Assembly (NCBI GenBank): GCA_020627535.1
Contig: JAHDGU010000009.1
Location: forward strand, 1 to 64,000
Length of the DNA stretch: 64,000 nt
Reading direction: 5' to 3'
Source: Saprospiraceae bacterium
GTDB taxonomy: Bacteria > Bacteroidota > Bacteroidia > Chitinophagales > Saprospiraceae
The notes under the pieces are model-generated. The model ran no database searches and was not told the origin of the DNA. It was given only the letters and a program-made list of their open reading frames with translations. Position 1 is the first letter of the stretch, and the number at the start of each line of letters is the position of its first letter. Below are positions 50,925 through 59,463 of the stretch, one piece after another. The position numbers and the translations under genes were made by a program.

Positions 50925-52021
50925 TGGAGTGGACCGAGATCATCGACAGGCTCAAGGACAGTGTTGTCCAGATTGCTACGCCATACAGTACTGGCACTGG
51001 TTTTTATCTGGAAGATCTAGATGTCATCGTGACCAATGAGCACGTAGTACGCAATAACAAGCAGGTCGTGGTCCTAGGAAGAGGATTTGACAAGCAACTA
51101 TGCCGAGTGATATTCTTGGATGATCATCATGATCTAGCCCTTTTGGCACCGCCGAGCGCTCATCGGATGATAGGCCTGTCGGCCAAAAGCAATGTGGCTG
51201 CACATGTCGGAGATGCTGTCTTGGCCGTTGGTCATCCATTTGGCTATGACTTCGCAGCTACACAAGGCATCGTATCCAATCTCGATCACCGCGAGAAAGA
51301 TCTCTCCTATATACAACATGATGCCGCGCTCAACCCTGGAAATAGTGGTGGACCACTCGTGAGCAAAAGTGGACACTTGCTAGGTGTCAACACTTTTATC
51401 CTTCAAGAAGGGCAGAGCCTCGGATATAGTTTGCCAAGTAGTTACATTCAAAAACTGGTAGACGATTGTGATCCAGATAGACTGCAATCCGAGACTGCGA
51501 TCTTGTGCTCTGGTTGTAGTGGTCTCATCTACGCTGAAGATATGGATCCGGACGAAAGCTACTGCCCCAACTGTGGCAAGTATGCTGTGCTCCCAAGGTC
51601 ACTGAGCGGCTACGAGGCGACAGGCGTCAAAAAGACCCTAGAAGAGATGATCATGCAACTCGGGTACCATGTGGAGCTCTCTCGCAAAGGACCCAATCAG
51701 TGGGAGATCAATAAAGGAAGCGCGCATATTGATATCAGCTATCATCAAGGTACGGGGCTGATCACATGCGATGCTCTGCTTTGTCAGCTTCCATCTGGCT
51801 CGAGTGAAGCGCTATACAGGTATGTCCTGCAAGAGAACTATAAGCCCAATGGATTGTCTTTCAGCGTGCGAGGTCAAGATGTCGTGCTCAGCCTACTGAT
51901 TTACGACCAGTACCTAGATATCGATACCGGAATGACCTTGATGAAGCGAATGTTTCAGGCTGCAGACGACTATGATGATCAGCTTATCAATGACTTTGGA
52001 GCACAGCCGAGAACCAGTTAG
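50924..52021 (+). CDS. Signal-less trypsin-like serine protease with zinc ribbon and YbjN-like tail
   Basis: A 365-residue protein. Residues 1-185 are an HtrA-type protease domain: S-T-G-T-G-F-Y, His in V-T-N-E-H-V-V (near 39), Asp in H-D-L-A-L-L (near 69), Ser in N-P-G-N-S-G-G-P-L (near 144). There is no PDZ domain. A zinc ribbon follows (C-S-G-C at about 195 and C-P-N-C-G near 213). Residues 235-360 resemble a YbjN/type III chaperone-like domain. No signal peptide or membrane anchor is seen, so it should act in the cytosol, which is unusual for this protease group. It is coupled by TGATG to the preceding gene. Confidence 0.85.
   Translation: MEWTEIIDRLKDSVVQIATPYSTGTGFYLEDLDVIVTNEHVVRNNKQVVVLGRGFDKQLCRVIFLDDHHDLALLAPPSAHRMIGLSAKSNVAAHVGDAVLAVGHPFGYDFAATQGIVSNLDHREKDLSYIQHDAALNPGNSGGPLVSKSGHLLGVNTFILQEGQSLGYSLPSSYIQKLVDDCDPDRLQSETAILCSGCSGLIYAEDMDPDESYCPNCGKYAVLPRSLSGYEATGVKKTLEEMIMQLGYHVELSRKGPNQWEINKGSAHIDISYHQGTGLITCDALLCQLPSGSSEALYRYVLQENYKPNGLSFSVRGQDVVLSLLIYDQYLDIDTGMTLMKRMFQAADDYDDQLINDFGAQPRTS
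51173..51188 (-). repeat. T-tract mini-hairpin motif (GGCC stem)
   Basis: Minus strand TTTT-GGCC-GACA-GGCC, a 4 bp stem, antisense in the protease gene. Confidence 0.55.
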
Positions 52022-52131
52022 CGTGACCATAGAAAAGCATAAAAGATCTTAAATCTGACAGATGACATACAGCGAATCAGGTCCCGGACAGTTCTTAGTA
52101 ATGATAAATGAAATTAATTTATACCTTTAGC

Positions 52132-52139
52132 GACCCGCT
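52132..52139 (+). promoter_or_regulatory. Possible -7 element before porP/sprF
   Basis: TACCTTTA, one base off TAnnTTTG, 15 bp before the ATG at 52155. The stretch before it is AT-rich. Confidence 0.4.
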
Positions 52140-52154
52140 AGACTAACGACTTTT

Positions 52155-53291
52155 ATGAGGATGCTAAGAAATATTTGTGCTGCACTGTTGCTGACTTTGG
52201 GCTCACTGCAGATAGGGTTTTCGCAGGATATACACTTCTCTCAATTTTATGCCGCTCCACTGGATCTCAATCCGGCGTTGACAGGGGTATTTAATTGTAC
52301 CCAGAGATTTACAGCCAATTATCGCAATCAGCTTAGTAGCGTCCTCCGATCCAATGCATACAATACCTACGCAGCCTCGTATGATCAGAAGATTGCTGTC
52401 GGACGAGCTGACTACTTCGGTGTTGGTGGCATATTGACCTCTGATGTAGCTGGCTCATTAGATTTTGGAACCATCTCTGGGCGGCTCTCAGGAGCTTATT
52501 CCAAGCAACTTTACTACTCACGTAGTGTGTCGCACTATCTCTCAGTAGGTGTGAGTGGAGGTGTTTCTCAGCGTAGTCTGGACTGGACTGCGGCAAGATG
52601 GGGACTACAACATGATGGTAATGGTGGATTTGATCCCGCCGGACCTGCTGAAAATATTGATAATCCTGATCGTCTCGATGCAGATTTCCTCTTTGGAGAT
52701 TTCAACGCTGGACTACTTTACTTCGGTCTTTTCAACGGTGGGGAAAGTAGCGCTTATCTCGGTGTGGCAGCAAGCCACCTCAACCGAGCCAACCAAGCTG
52801 TCTATATCACTGATCAAGATGGTAATGAAGTGTTTAATCCTCTTTATACCAAGTACACTGTACATGGTGGAGCAGAGCTAGCAATGAACAATGGAATCTC
52901 TCTCGTGCCTGGCTTTGTATACTACAATCAAGGACCAAGTATCGAGCTCAATGTTGGTACGGCAGTGAGATTTTCACTGAGCAATACAAAGTTTCAGGAA
53001 CAGCTGTTGCAGTTTGGCCTCTGGGCGAGGATTGCAGATCGCGTACTTCTAGAAGGAGCAGATCCTATGATGAGTAATCCGCTCGTATCAGGTGAAGAGA
53101 CTCAGCCTTGGCTTGATGCCCTGATCCTCTACACGAAGTTTGACTTCAATGAATTTGGTCTAGGATTTTCGTATGATATCGGTACATCCGATCTGACTCA
53201 AGCATCCAATGGCAATAATGCCTTTGAATTTTCACTGACCTACAAGATCTGTGGCACAGAGACAAGAGGAGTCTACTGTCCTAAGTTCTGA
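52155..53291 (+). CDS. PorP/SprF-family T9SS outer-membrane protein
   Basis: A 378-residue protein. A signal peptide (ending I-G-F-S-Q-D) is followed by the family opening I-H-F-S-Q-F-Y-A-A-P-L-D-L-N-P-A-L-T-G. The rest is beta-barrel: N-Y-R-N-Q near residue 57, S-Y-D-Q-K, and a late Y-D-I-G-T-S-D-L with a terminal C-P-K-F. PorP/SprF proteins sit in the outer membrane and hold type B cargo such as SprB adhesins after T9SS export. No SprB-type giant adhesin gene is next to it, so its partner is elsewhere in the genome. Confidence 0.93.
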   Translation: MRMLRNICAALLLTLGSLQIGFSQDIHFSQFYAAPLDLNPALTGVFNCTQRFTANYRNQLSSVLRSNAYNTYAASYDQKIAVGRADYFGVGGILTSDVAGSLDFGTISGRLSGAYSKQLYYSRSVSHYLSVGVSGGVSQRSLDWTAARWGLQHDGNGGFDPAGPAENIDNPDRLDADFLFGDFNAGLLYFGLFNGGESSAYLGVAASHLNRANQAVYITDQDGNEVFNPLYTKYTVHGGAELAMNNGISLVPGFVYYNQGPSIELNVGTAVRFSLSNTKFQEQLLQFGLWARIADRVLLEGADPMMSNPLVSGEETQPWLDALILYTKFDFNEFGLGFSYDIGTSDLTQASNGNNAFEFSLTYKICGTETRGVYCPKF

Positions 53292-53373
53292 TCGGAGATC
53301 ACGCCCATACCCAGTTCGCCTATCCTTTGCACCCTAGAACTTTGATCTAAGGAACATATAAACAATCAAGCAA

Positions 53374-53820
53374 GTGTTTAACAGCAATAGCAACTCCAAC
53401 AAAGGAAAGCAAGAACAAGACAACAAGAAGATTAGCGCCAATGCTTCGCCAAGTAGCATCGGTCATGGCACTATAGTGACAGGCACCATCGACTGCAACA
53501 GTGATATAAGAGTAGATGGGCAAGTAAAAGGCAATGTCAAGTGTACTGGTAAGCTTATTGTAGGTCCCAAAGGCATCGTCGATGGAGAGGTGATCTGTGA
53601 TAATGCCATCATACAAGGAAAGATCATAGGTCGCATCAGCGTCAAGGAATCTCTTGAGGTACAAGAGAGTGCTGAGATTAAAGGAGAAATATTTACCAAG
53701 AAGCTTCAAGTGCAAAGTGGAGCCATCTTCAATGTTACTTGTGATATGAGCGGGAAGCAAATCAAGAGTTTTACGCGAGATAAGGATGCCAAGGGAGAGG
53801 TCGTCTCACTCGTCAACTGA
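53374..53820 (+). CDS. Bactofilin
   Basis: A 148-residue protein starting at GTG 53374. A Ser/Asn/Lys-rich disordered head (residues 1-25) precedes the beta-helix of the bactofilin domain: G-T-I-V-T-G-T-I-D-C-N-S-D-I-R-V-D-G, then G-K-L-I-V-G-P-K-G-I-V-D-G-E-V and A-E-I-K-G-E-I-F-T. It polymerises into nucleotide-free filaments in the cytoplasm, often at the membrane. Its stop overlaps the atpZ start (TGATG). A TATCCTTTG element (53321-53329, one base longer than consensus) may be the promoter. Confidence 0.93.
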   Translation: MFNSNSNSNKGKQEQDNKKISANASPSSIGHGTIVTGTIDCNSDIRVDGQVKGNVKCTGKLIVGPKGIVDGEVICDNAIIQGKIIGRISVKESLEVQESAEIKGEIFTKKLQVQSGAIFNVTCDMSGKQIKSFTRDKDAKGEVVSLVN

Positions 53821-54047
53821 TGGCACCTCAGCAGCATAAGCCAAGAAAAAAGTCAAGTTCCCACATCGCCCTTCAATATGCTGGGCTGGGATTTGAATTG
53901 CTCGTGCTGATCCTGATTGCTACCTGGATAGGGCAAAAGCTCGATGCCAAGTATGAAACTAGCGATCCATATATCACAATAGGCATGGTACTGCTGAGTT
54001 TTGCTCTGTTCTTTTATCGTCTCATCAAGCAAGTCTCAAGAGACTAG
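53820..54047 (+). CDS. atpZ: AtpZ/AtpI-family protein
   Basis: A 75-residue membrane protein with two helices (about residues 20-38 and 50-66) and the family pattern Q-Y-A-G-L-G-F-E-L, then W-I-G-Q-K-L-D and an F-Y-R-L-I-K-Q end. AtpZ/AtpI proteins help assemble or supply ions to the F-type ATP synthase. In Bacteroidota the order bactofilin-atpZ-small membrane protein-atpB is usual; here atpB does not follow. Confidence 0.88.
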   Translation: MAPQQHKPRKKSSSHIALQYAGLGFELLVLILIATWIGQKLDAKYETSDPYITIGMVLLSFALFFYRLIKQVSRD

Positions 54048-54440
54048 ATGAACTGGCGATCATTTTTCAAGTCATGGGTGCTCGCTACCGTGATCAGTGC
54101 ATCAGCAGCGGGACTTCTCATCTTTGGTCTTGAACTTGGTACGATACATCCTGTGTGTTGGGTGATATGGGCATACTTTGTCCTATCCTATTTGCCGCAG
54201 TACTATATAGCTCAGAGGCTAGCAGTGTCAAAGAATCCCTTCAGCTTCACGGCGTTCTCGCTCATGATTACTTTCTTCAAGGTTTTCATCGCCATCGTGA
54301 TTTTTATTTCATTTGCTGGCAAGGACCCTCAGATGAATCTCAATTGGGTTTGGCCCTTCTTTGCCATCTATTTTGTTTTTACCATTTTTGAGGTGAGGAC
54401 TATGATGATCCTCAGTCATCCACCTACGGACAAGTCATAG
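54048..54440 (+). CDS. Four-helix membrane protein of the atp neighbourhood
   Basis: A 130-residue protein that begins directly after the atpZ stop, without a gap. Four hydrophobic segments (about 12-27, 33-52, 67-85, 95-115). It has the position and size of the ATP synthase subunit I-like or DUF6168-like protein found before atpB in related genomes. Family not certain. Confidence 0.75.
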   Translation: MNWRSFFKSWVLATVISASAAGLLIFGLELGTIHPVCWVIWAYFVLSYLPQYYIAQRLAVSKNPFSFTAFSLMITFFKVFIAIVIFISFAGKDPQMNLNWVWPFFAIYFVFTIFEVRTMMILSHPPTDKS

Positions 54441-54447
54441 ATTCACT

Positions 54448-54936
54448 ATGAAGTATAAGATAGAAGTCGACGAGATTTTTGAAACAGAATTGACCGAGGA
54501 GCTACTTGACACTCTCGATATTTCTCCCGCACTAGATGGCTCTGGACTGTATCATATGCTGCTGGACGGGAAGTCGTACATGCTTGAGTTGATAGATAAT
54601 CAATCGGAAGATGGTAAGTATCTCATCTCTGTCAATGGATTTGAGCACTGGGTGGTCGTGACAGATCGATGGAAGCAACTGATCTCTTCGATGGGTCTTG
54701 ACAAGAAGTCAAGTAAGAAGCTCTCAGAACTCAAGTCACCTATGCCTGGAGCGGTCAAGCAAGTGCTCGTCAAGCCAGGAGAGGAAGTAGAAGAAGGAGC
54801 TACGCTCATCGTCATGGAAGCGATGAAGATGGAAAATCTACTTAAGTGCCCTTCTGCCCAGACGATCAAGTCAGTCGAGGTCAAGCCAGGACAAGTCGTA
54901 GAGAAAGGTGCTTTGCTGATTAGGTTTGGAGCCTAG
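54448..54936 (+). CDS. Biotinyl/lipoyl carrier protein (carboxylase BCCP-like)
   Basis: A 162-residue protein whose last 75 residues are a biotin-attachment domain with V-M-E-A-M-K-M-E-N (biotinylated Lys near residue 132) and P-M-P-G-A-V-K-Q-V-L-V-K-P-G. The N-terminal half matches the flanking domain of small biotin carriers of acyl-CoA carboxylases in Bacteroidota. It should carry carboxybiotin for a propionyl- or acetyl-CoA carboxylase, or a decarboxylase. The carboxylase partner genes are not adjacent. It starts 7 bp behind the atp-type membrane gene and shares a CTAG double stop with porW/sprE. Confidence 0.9.
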   Translation: MKYKIEVDEIFETELTEELLDTLDISPALDGSGLYHMLLDGKSYMLELIDNQSEDGKYLISVNGFEHWVVVTDRWKQLISSMGLDKKSSKKLSELKSPMPGAVKQVLVKPGEEVEEGATLIVMEAMKMENLLKCPSAQTIKSVEVKPGQVVEKGALLIRFGA

Positions 54937-57900
54937 TTGTCCTTGTAGTTCTCTTCGAAAAACTCTCTATAGTTTGCTACAGTCTTAGATCTGATGATCT
55001 CGCGCCAGTTGGATTGATTCACAGCGAAGATCTCATAGTCTGTGCCTTCCGGCAAAAAGCGCTGTGTCTTTCTCTGTACGCCATCGTAGTACTTCAACGC
55101 TTCTCCCTTATTCTTGAACCGACGTACTAGGATGACCGGAGTATCCGCAGTCGTATTGAGCGAGATGTGCGATAGTCTCAGGCGATCTGTCTTGTGAAAT
55201 TCGCCGTTGTAGTCACTCATCTTGATCTTGGCATCGCTGAGACTGACGACATCGGTGTTGTAGAGTACCACGATGATGAAGTGTAGCTTATCGTCCTCAA
55301 TCTTGAAGTTGAGTGACTCATTTTCAGTGCCAATTCCACCACCCAGCTCATCACGGCCTCCGAGAAGTCGGATGATCTCTCTGGCACGAACTTGCTCATC
55401 GGTATCTGGATATTTTTTGACAAACTTTTGGAGGGCCTTAATGTACTCATCCACCCCATCAGATTGACCGACACACATCGCACCGAGAAGATCAAATTTT
55501 GCCATGAGCTCATGGTCTGTGCCCCAGTCATTCTGTGCTTGGAGGATGCGCTGATTCGTTTCTTCGCAGTTGCCGCCAGTAAAGATGGCGTAGGTTTCAC
55601 GATAGTATCGATCAAGTGCTTGCCGCTCTTGGAGTAGCTTCTGGGCGTAGTCAGGATCAGACAGCAACTTGGCATACTCAGATTCTGGATAGTTTTCGAT
55701 GATGAGTTGACGATACTTCTCCGCTTGAGATTGATTGCCTAGATCCTCGTGGGATAGATAGAGATAGAACCAGGCATCTAGTCTGTGCTTTGTGTTGGGG
55801 AATCTATCGAGAAGCAGCTCAAGGCTCTCCACAGATTTGCCGTAGTTGGACAGTTTGCTACGATACAGCTTACCCAATTCCATCATGGCAGTCATGATAT
55901 CATCTTCTGCCTTGGCGCGAGATTCGTTATCTGTCGGCACGTTGGTGAGGATCCTGCTGATATCTGCGTCACTGAGTATCACCTCATCTGCTCCAGAGTC
56001 TTCAATGGCTTCTGCCGCATTGGCACGTAGATCATTTCGACGCCAGTCGTCCATCAGCTGACGATCGCCCCAGGTTTTGTCAAAGTTTCTGGACTGTTTT
56101 CTGACTTCTTTGTCATCATAGGCCCAGAAGCTACTCTCTCTGCCTGTAGTCCTGGCAGCAATAGCAGCTCTTGCATTTTTCTCGGCTTTCTCAGCTTCTG
56201 CCATTCTTGCCCGTGCATCAGCTTCTTTTCGACTCTTCTTTTGCAATTCCCGTACGAAGTCTTCTTGTTCTTCTGGAGTCAGATTGCCAAGTGCGAGGAG
56301 GCTATCTTGAAGCTCTATGGTAGCCAAATGTCTGACGATATCTTGTAGGTTATCCACCATATTCTGGACCTCTGGGTACCTGATATCGTTCTTGTTTAGA
56401 TTGTTGAGCGCGCCATCATAGTTTGCCTTGGCATCGACATAGGCCTCATCTTCAAAGTTGAGGATGGCAAGTAGATAGTGAGACTCGCCGAGCTGTGGTG
56501 CATTGCTGCCACCTGTTTCTACAGCAAGCTTGAGTTGCTCTATGGCGAGATCGCGCTGCCCTTGGTCCAAGTAGATCCGCGCCATAGTAAAGTGGATCTG
56601 GTCTGCGTAGGTCTTGTTTTTTTCATCTTTGAGCATCTTCTCAAGCTCCTTGAGTGTTTCTGCAGCATTTCGCTGCCCACTTGCGCTAGCATTATTCAGG
56701 AGATTGAGCTGAGCATTGAAGCTCATCTCATAGTCTGGTTTTGCCTTGAGGACCATTTCAAAGGCATCGGCTGCCTGACGGCGATTCCCGAGCTGCGATT
56801 GAATCTGCCCGAGAATAAATGCTAGTCGGGCTCGCTGTAGTCTCACTTTGGTCAGATCAATACTCTTTTCGAGAGCAGGGATGGCTTTTTCCCATTGTTT
56901 TTGCTGTATGGCCAGATCCGCGCGAGCAATCTGGACCTCGGTCAGTACATCTTCATATGTACGAGGGTCAGATTCTATCTTATTGAGGAGATACTCGGCG
57001 TTGCTATATTTCTGGCGGTCTATGTATGTGCGTGCCAGCCAGAGCTGACCTTCTGGATATGCTTGTTTGTGTCCGAAGATCCCTTCACCGGTTTTATCTT
57101 GATTGTACTCTTTCTTGGAATTGAGACCTGATGTCATTTCTTCTTTTTTGGCCTCAGCCTCGTCCTGAGCTTCCTGCTTTCTTTCTTTTCGAGTTTCGCT
57201 ATTGCTAGATTTTGACTCGTTCTTATCAGCTGGCTGCTCCTTGGGCATCTCGACTTCTGGCTCGGTGGTGACCACCGAGTCTTCTTCCTTTTCAATTGAA
57301 CTTGGGCGTTCACTTGCTGGTCTTGGGCGAGAAGATGCTGGACGCTTTTTCGTGCCTTTTTTACTGCTGCTTGAGCCAGGTCTTTTCTTGGATCCGGGTC
57401 TGGTTTTCGACGTTCTAGATTTGGATGATCTAGTTTTGGAGCTGCTCTCTTTTGTTTTTTTCTCTTTGGACTCAGGTCGCTTTTTGGTTTTCGCAGGTCT
57501 TTTTTTGCTAGAGCTTGCGCTTGATGACCTCTTTTTGGTCTTACCTGACGCACTTTTAGCTCGCTTCTTGGCGGAAGATTTTCTGACCCGGTTCCTCGGG
57601 CTATCGGGATCAAACTCCTCTTGATAGTACTCTAGCGTGGCTTGAGCTGACTCATAGTCTTGCTTGAGATACTGAGCCTTGCCCATCAGGACATAACAGT
57701 CTTGCACCCAGTCTGCTCCTGGATGTATCTTGCTGACTGTGGCGACTTTCTCGATTGCGACATCCATGTCCTTTCTGACGGCATCAGCATTGTCCACAGC
57801 GCGATATGGATAGATATCGAGCAACTGATTGTAATTATCTTGATGCTGAGTCTCTAGATTGAGCACTGCCTCGGTGTAGAGGACATCAGCATTGAAATAG

Positions 57901-58034
57901 CCATTAAACCTGGCGGTCTGATTATGATAAAACTTACCAAAGCCAGTCAGATCGTCTTTGCGCTTCTGTGCGACGCATCCACTGATGCTCCAGATGACTC
58001 CGACGAGCAATGTAAGTTGAAGGAATTTCTTCAT
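54933..58034 (-). CDS. porW: PorW/SprE-type T9SS periplasmic lipoprotein
   Basis: A 1033-residue protein. The ATG at 58034 gives a lipoprotein signal with lipobox I-S-G-C; an upstream GTG/ATG extension is rejected. The start of the mature part, F-Y-H-N-Q-T-A-R-F-N-G-Y-F-N-A, is the PorW/SprE signature. TPR-like helical repeats follow, interrupted by a very Lys/Ser/Arg-rich low-complexity stretch encoded at about 57160-57610 and then by a long helical region. Several heptad-like stretches (R-K-E-A-D-A-R-A-R-M-A-E-A-E-K) suggest coiled coil. The protein links the T9SS translocon to the PorK/N ring in Porphyromonas and Flavobacterium. Convergent with the biotinyl carrier gene. Confidence 0.9.
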   Translation of the reverse strand: MKKFLQLTLLVGVIWSISGCVAQKRKDDLTGFGKFYHNQTARFNGYFNADVLYTEAVLNLETQHQDNYNQLLDIYPYRAVDNADAVRKDMDVAIEKVATVSKIHPGADWVQDCYVLMGKAQYLKQDYESAQATLEYYQEEFDPDSPRNRVRKSSAKKRAKSASGKTKKRSSSASSSKKRPAKTKKRPESKEKKTKESSSKTRSSKSRTSKTRPGSKKRPGSSSSKKGTKKRPASSRPRPASERPSSIEKEEDSVVTTEPEVEMPKEQPADKNESKSSNSETRKERKQEAQDEAEAKKEEMTSGLNSKKEYNQDKTGEGIFGHKQAYPEGQLWLARTYIDRQKYSNAEYLLNKIESDPRTYEDVLTEVQIARADLAIQQKQWEKAIPALEKSIDLTKVRLQRARLAFILGQIQSQLGNRRQAADAFEMVLKAKPDYEMSFNAQLNLLNNASASGQRNAAETLKELEKMLKDEKNKTYADQIHFTMARIYLDQGQRDLAIEQLKLAVETGGSNAPQLGESHYLLAILNFEDEAYVDAKANYDGALNNLNKNDIRYPEVQNMVDNLQDIVRHLATIELQDSLLALGNLTPEEQEDFVRELQKKSRKEADARARMAEAEKAEKNARAAIAARTTGRESSFWAYDDKEVRKQSRNFDKTWGDRQLMDDWRRNDLRANAAEAIEDSGADEVILSDADISRILTNVPTDNESRAKAEDDIMTAMMELGKLYRSKLSNYGKSVESLELLLDRFPNTKHRLDAWFYLYLSHEDLGNQSQAEKYRQLIIENYPESEYAKLLSDPDYAQKLLQERQALDRYYRETYAIFTGGNCEETNQRILQAQNDWGTDHELMAKFDLLGAMCVGQSDGVDEYIKALQKFVKKYPDTDEQVRAREIIRLLGGRDELGGGIGTENESLNFKIEDDKLHFIIVVLYNTDVVSLSDAKIKMSDYNGEFHKTDRLRLSHISLNTTADTPVILVRRFKNKGEALKYYDGVQRKTQRFLPEGTDYEIFAVNQSNWREIIRSKTVANYREFFEENYKDN
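55044..55058 (-). repeat. T-tract mini-hairpin motif (GCC stem, GGAA loop)
   Basis: Minus strand TTTTT-GCC-GGAA-GGC, sense in porW/sprE. Confidence 0.55.
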
Positions 58035-58051
58035 GATGATTCTTGAATAGT

Positions 58052-58075
58052 CCAAGCGTTTTTCCCTGCGCTTGG
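58052..58075 (-). promoter_or_regulatory. Leader hairpin of porW/sprE
   Basis: CCAAGCG (58052-58058) pairs with CGCTTGG (58069-58075), a perfect 7 bp stem with a 10 nt loop, 17 bp upstream of the preferred start codon. It would be in the mRNA leader if transcription starts further out. Confidence 0.35.
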
Positions 58076-58137
58076 GCATACTACATATAACAATATGGTG
58101 TTTACTTTTATTATTTGTGCCATGAACAAAGAACTTG

Positions 58138-59001
58138 ATGCCTAAGGAGTCTCAGAGTGGCTTTCGCCAAAAAATAAAGGAACTCAAGAAGCCAAGGCGA
58201 TTCGTCGTCTTGAATGATGAGACTTTTGAACAAGAAAAGTCCTACAGACTTAGCGCTCTCAATCTCTACATTCTCCTGTGCACAGTGCTACTGCTGATCT
58301 CAGCTTTGGTCGTGAGCCTGATATTCTACACGCCTTTGCGCAAATCGGTACCGGGCTATCGCGACATCCGCAAAGATGAGACCTTTGTAGAACTCAACAA
58401 GCAAATCGAAGCCCTAGAGGAGACAATTGGGAATCAAGACACCTATATCTCAGCACTCAAGCACCGAATGACCGAAGATGTGCAGTCCATGGCCCGCACC
58501 CAAGAGCAGATCAGCTCGGACGATGTGGACCCTATCGCAGTGCAAAAGACAGAGGAGGAGATGAAGCTCAGACGTGAAATACAGAGGCAGAAAGTACTCC
58601 AGAAGCAAGAAGACGCGAAGTCAAAAATGCAAAAGAGCATATTTGTTCTTCCTGTCAATGGGAGTGTCAGCTATGAGTTTATGCCAGAGCAAGAGCATTT
58701 TGGACTGGATATCATCGCTCCGGAAAATAGTGCCATCCTTGCAGCTGCTGACGGATTTGTCATGATGTCTGACTGGACGGAGTCTCAAGGGAATACCATT
58801 GGGATCGCGCATGATGACAATACCATCACATTTTACAAGCACAATTCGGCTCTTCTCAAGAAAGTTGGGAGCTTTGTGAGTGCTGGAGAGGCCATCGCCA
58901 TTATCGGCAATAGTGGCAAATTGACGGACGGACCTCATCTGCACTTTGAAATATGGATTGACGGAAAGCCTGTCGATCCAGAACTTTACTTAAACTTTTG
59001 A
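58138..59001 (+). CDS. M23-family (LytM) peptidase, membrane anchored
   Basis: A 287-residue protein. A basic cytosolic head, one membrane helix (about 45-68), a coiled-coil stretch (residues 85-165) and a LytM domain follow. The zinc motifs are H-F-G-L-D (H-x-x-x-D, near 187) and H-L-H-F-E (H-x-H, near 268), both intact. The plan is that of divisome or elongation-linked peptidoglycan hydrolases such as EnvC/MepM. The ATG at 58138 is preferred to the adjacent TTG at 58135. Divergent from porW/sprE; a canonical T-tract hairpin motif lies near the start (58159-58174). Confidence 0.9.
   Translation: MPKESQSGFRQKIKELKKPRRFVVLNDETFEQEKSYRLSALNLYILLCTVLLLISALVVSLIFYTPLRKSVPGYRDIRKDETFVELNKQIEALEETIGNQDTYISALKHRMTEDVQSMARTQEQISSDDVDPIAVQKTEEEMKLRREIQRQKVLQKQEDAKSKMQKSIFVLPVNGSVSYEFMPEQEHFGLDIIAPENSAILAAADGFVMMSDWTESQGNTIGIAHDDNTITFYKHNSALLKKVGSFVSAGEAIAIIGNSGKLTDGPHLHFEIWIDGKPVDPELYLNF
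58159..58174 (-). repeat. T-tract mini-hairpin motif (canonical, six Ts)
   Basis: Minus strand TTTTTT-GGC-GAAA-GCC in the fifth codon region of the M23 gene, read in a different frame (G-F-R-Q-K) from the other canonical copies. Confidence 0.65.
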
Positions 59002-59043
59002 GCTCAGGTCTCAAAGCTGAGGCTCAAGGAAAGATTAACTATC

Positions 59044-59463
59044 GTGGCTACTTTAAAACAAAAACTCGGAGAGGACGGCAAGGCTGTCAGTCCTCTGCTC
59101 CCTGAGGATGTCAAAAACTATCTGATCGACATCGATGGGACAATCACAGATGACATCCCCAATGAAGAACCAGAGCGCATGGAGACCTGCGCACCATACC
59201 CAGATGCGCTAGACATCTGTAATAAGTGGTATGAAGAGGGGCATGTCATTACATTCTTCACATCTCGCACAGAAGCGCATCGTGAAATCACAGAAAGATG
59301 GCTCAAGAAACATGGGTTTAAGTACCAGTTTCTGCTCATGGGCAAGCCACGAGGTGGTAATTATCACTGGATAGACAATCACATGGTCAGAGCCACTAGA
59401 TTCAAAGGGAAATTTACAGATCTCGTGCTCAAGGAAAAGTGGATAGAAGTCTTCGAGTCCTAA
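59044..59463 (+). CDS. HAD-superfamily phosphatase-like protein
   Basis: A 139-residue protein from a GTG start. The HAD motif I is L-I-D-I-D-G-T-I (near residue 29); motif II is F-F-T-S-R-T-E-A-H; then L-M-G-K-P-R-G-G-N-Y-H-W-I-D-N-H, which holds the motif III/IV acids. This small type is widespread in Bacteroidota (BT0820-like, sometimes misnamed phosphoheptose isomerase). Substrate unknown; it may act on sugar phosphates or nucleotides. Its end overlaps the convergent epimerase gene by 4 bp. Confidence 0.85.
   Translation: MATLKQKLGEDGKAVSPLLPEDVKNYLIDIDGTITDDIPNEEPERMETCAPYPDALDICNKWYEEGHVITFFTSRTEAHREITERWLKKHGFKYQFLLMGKPRGGNYHWIDNHMVRATRFKGKFTDLVLKEKWIEVFES

Noticed and set aside
53347-53760. 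137-codon minus-strand frame opposite bactofilin
   Set aside because: Bactofilin on the plus strand is clear and coupled to atpZ; the opposite frame has no signature.
57202-57624. 140-codon plus-strand frame rich in Leu, Phe and Asp
   Set aside because: It is the complement of the Lys/Ser/Arg-rich block of porW/sprE; composition explains the open frame.
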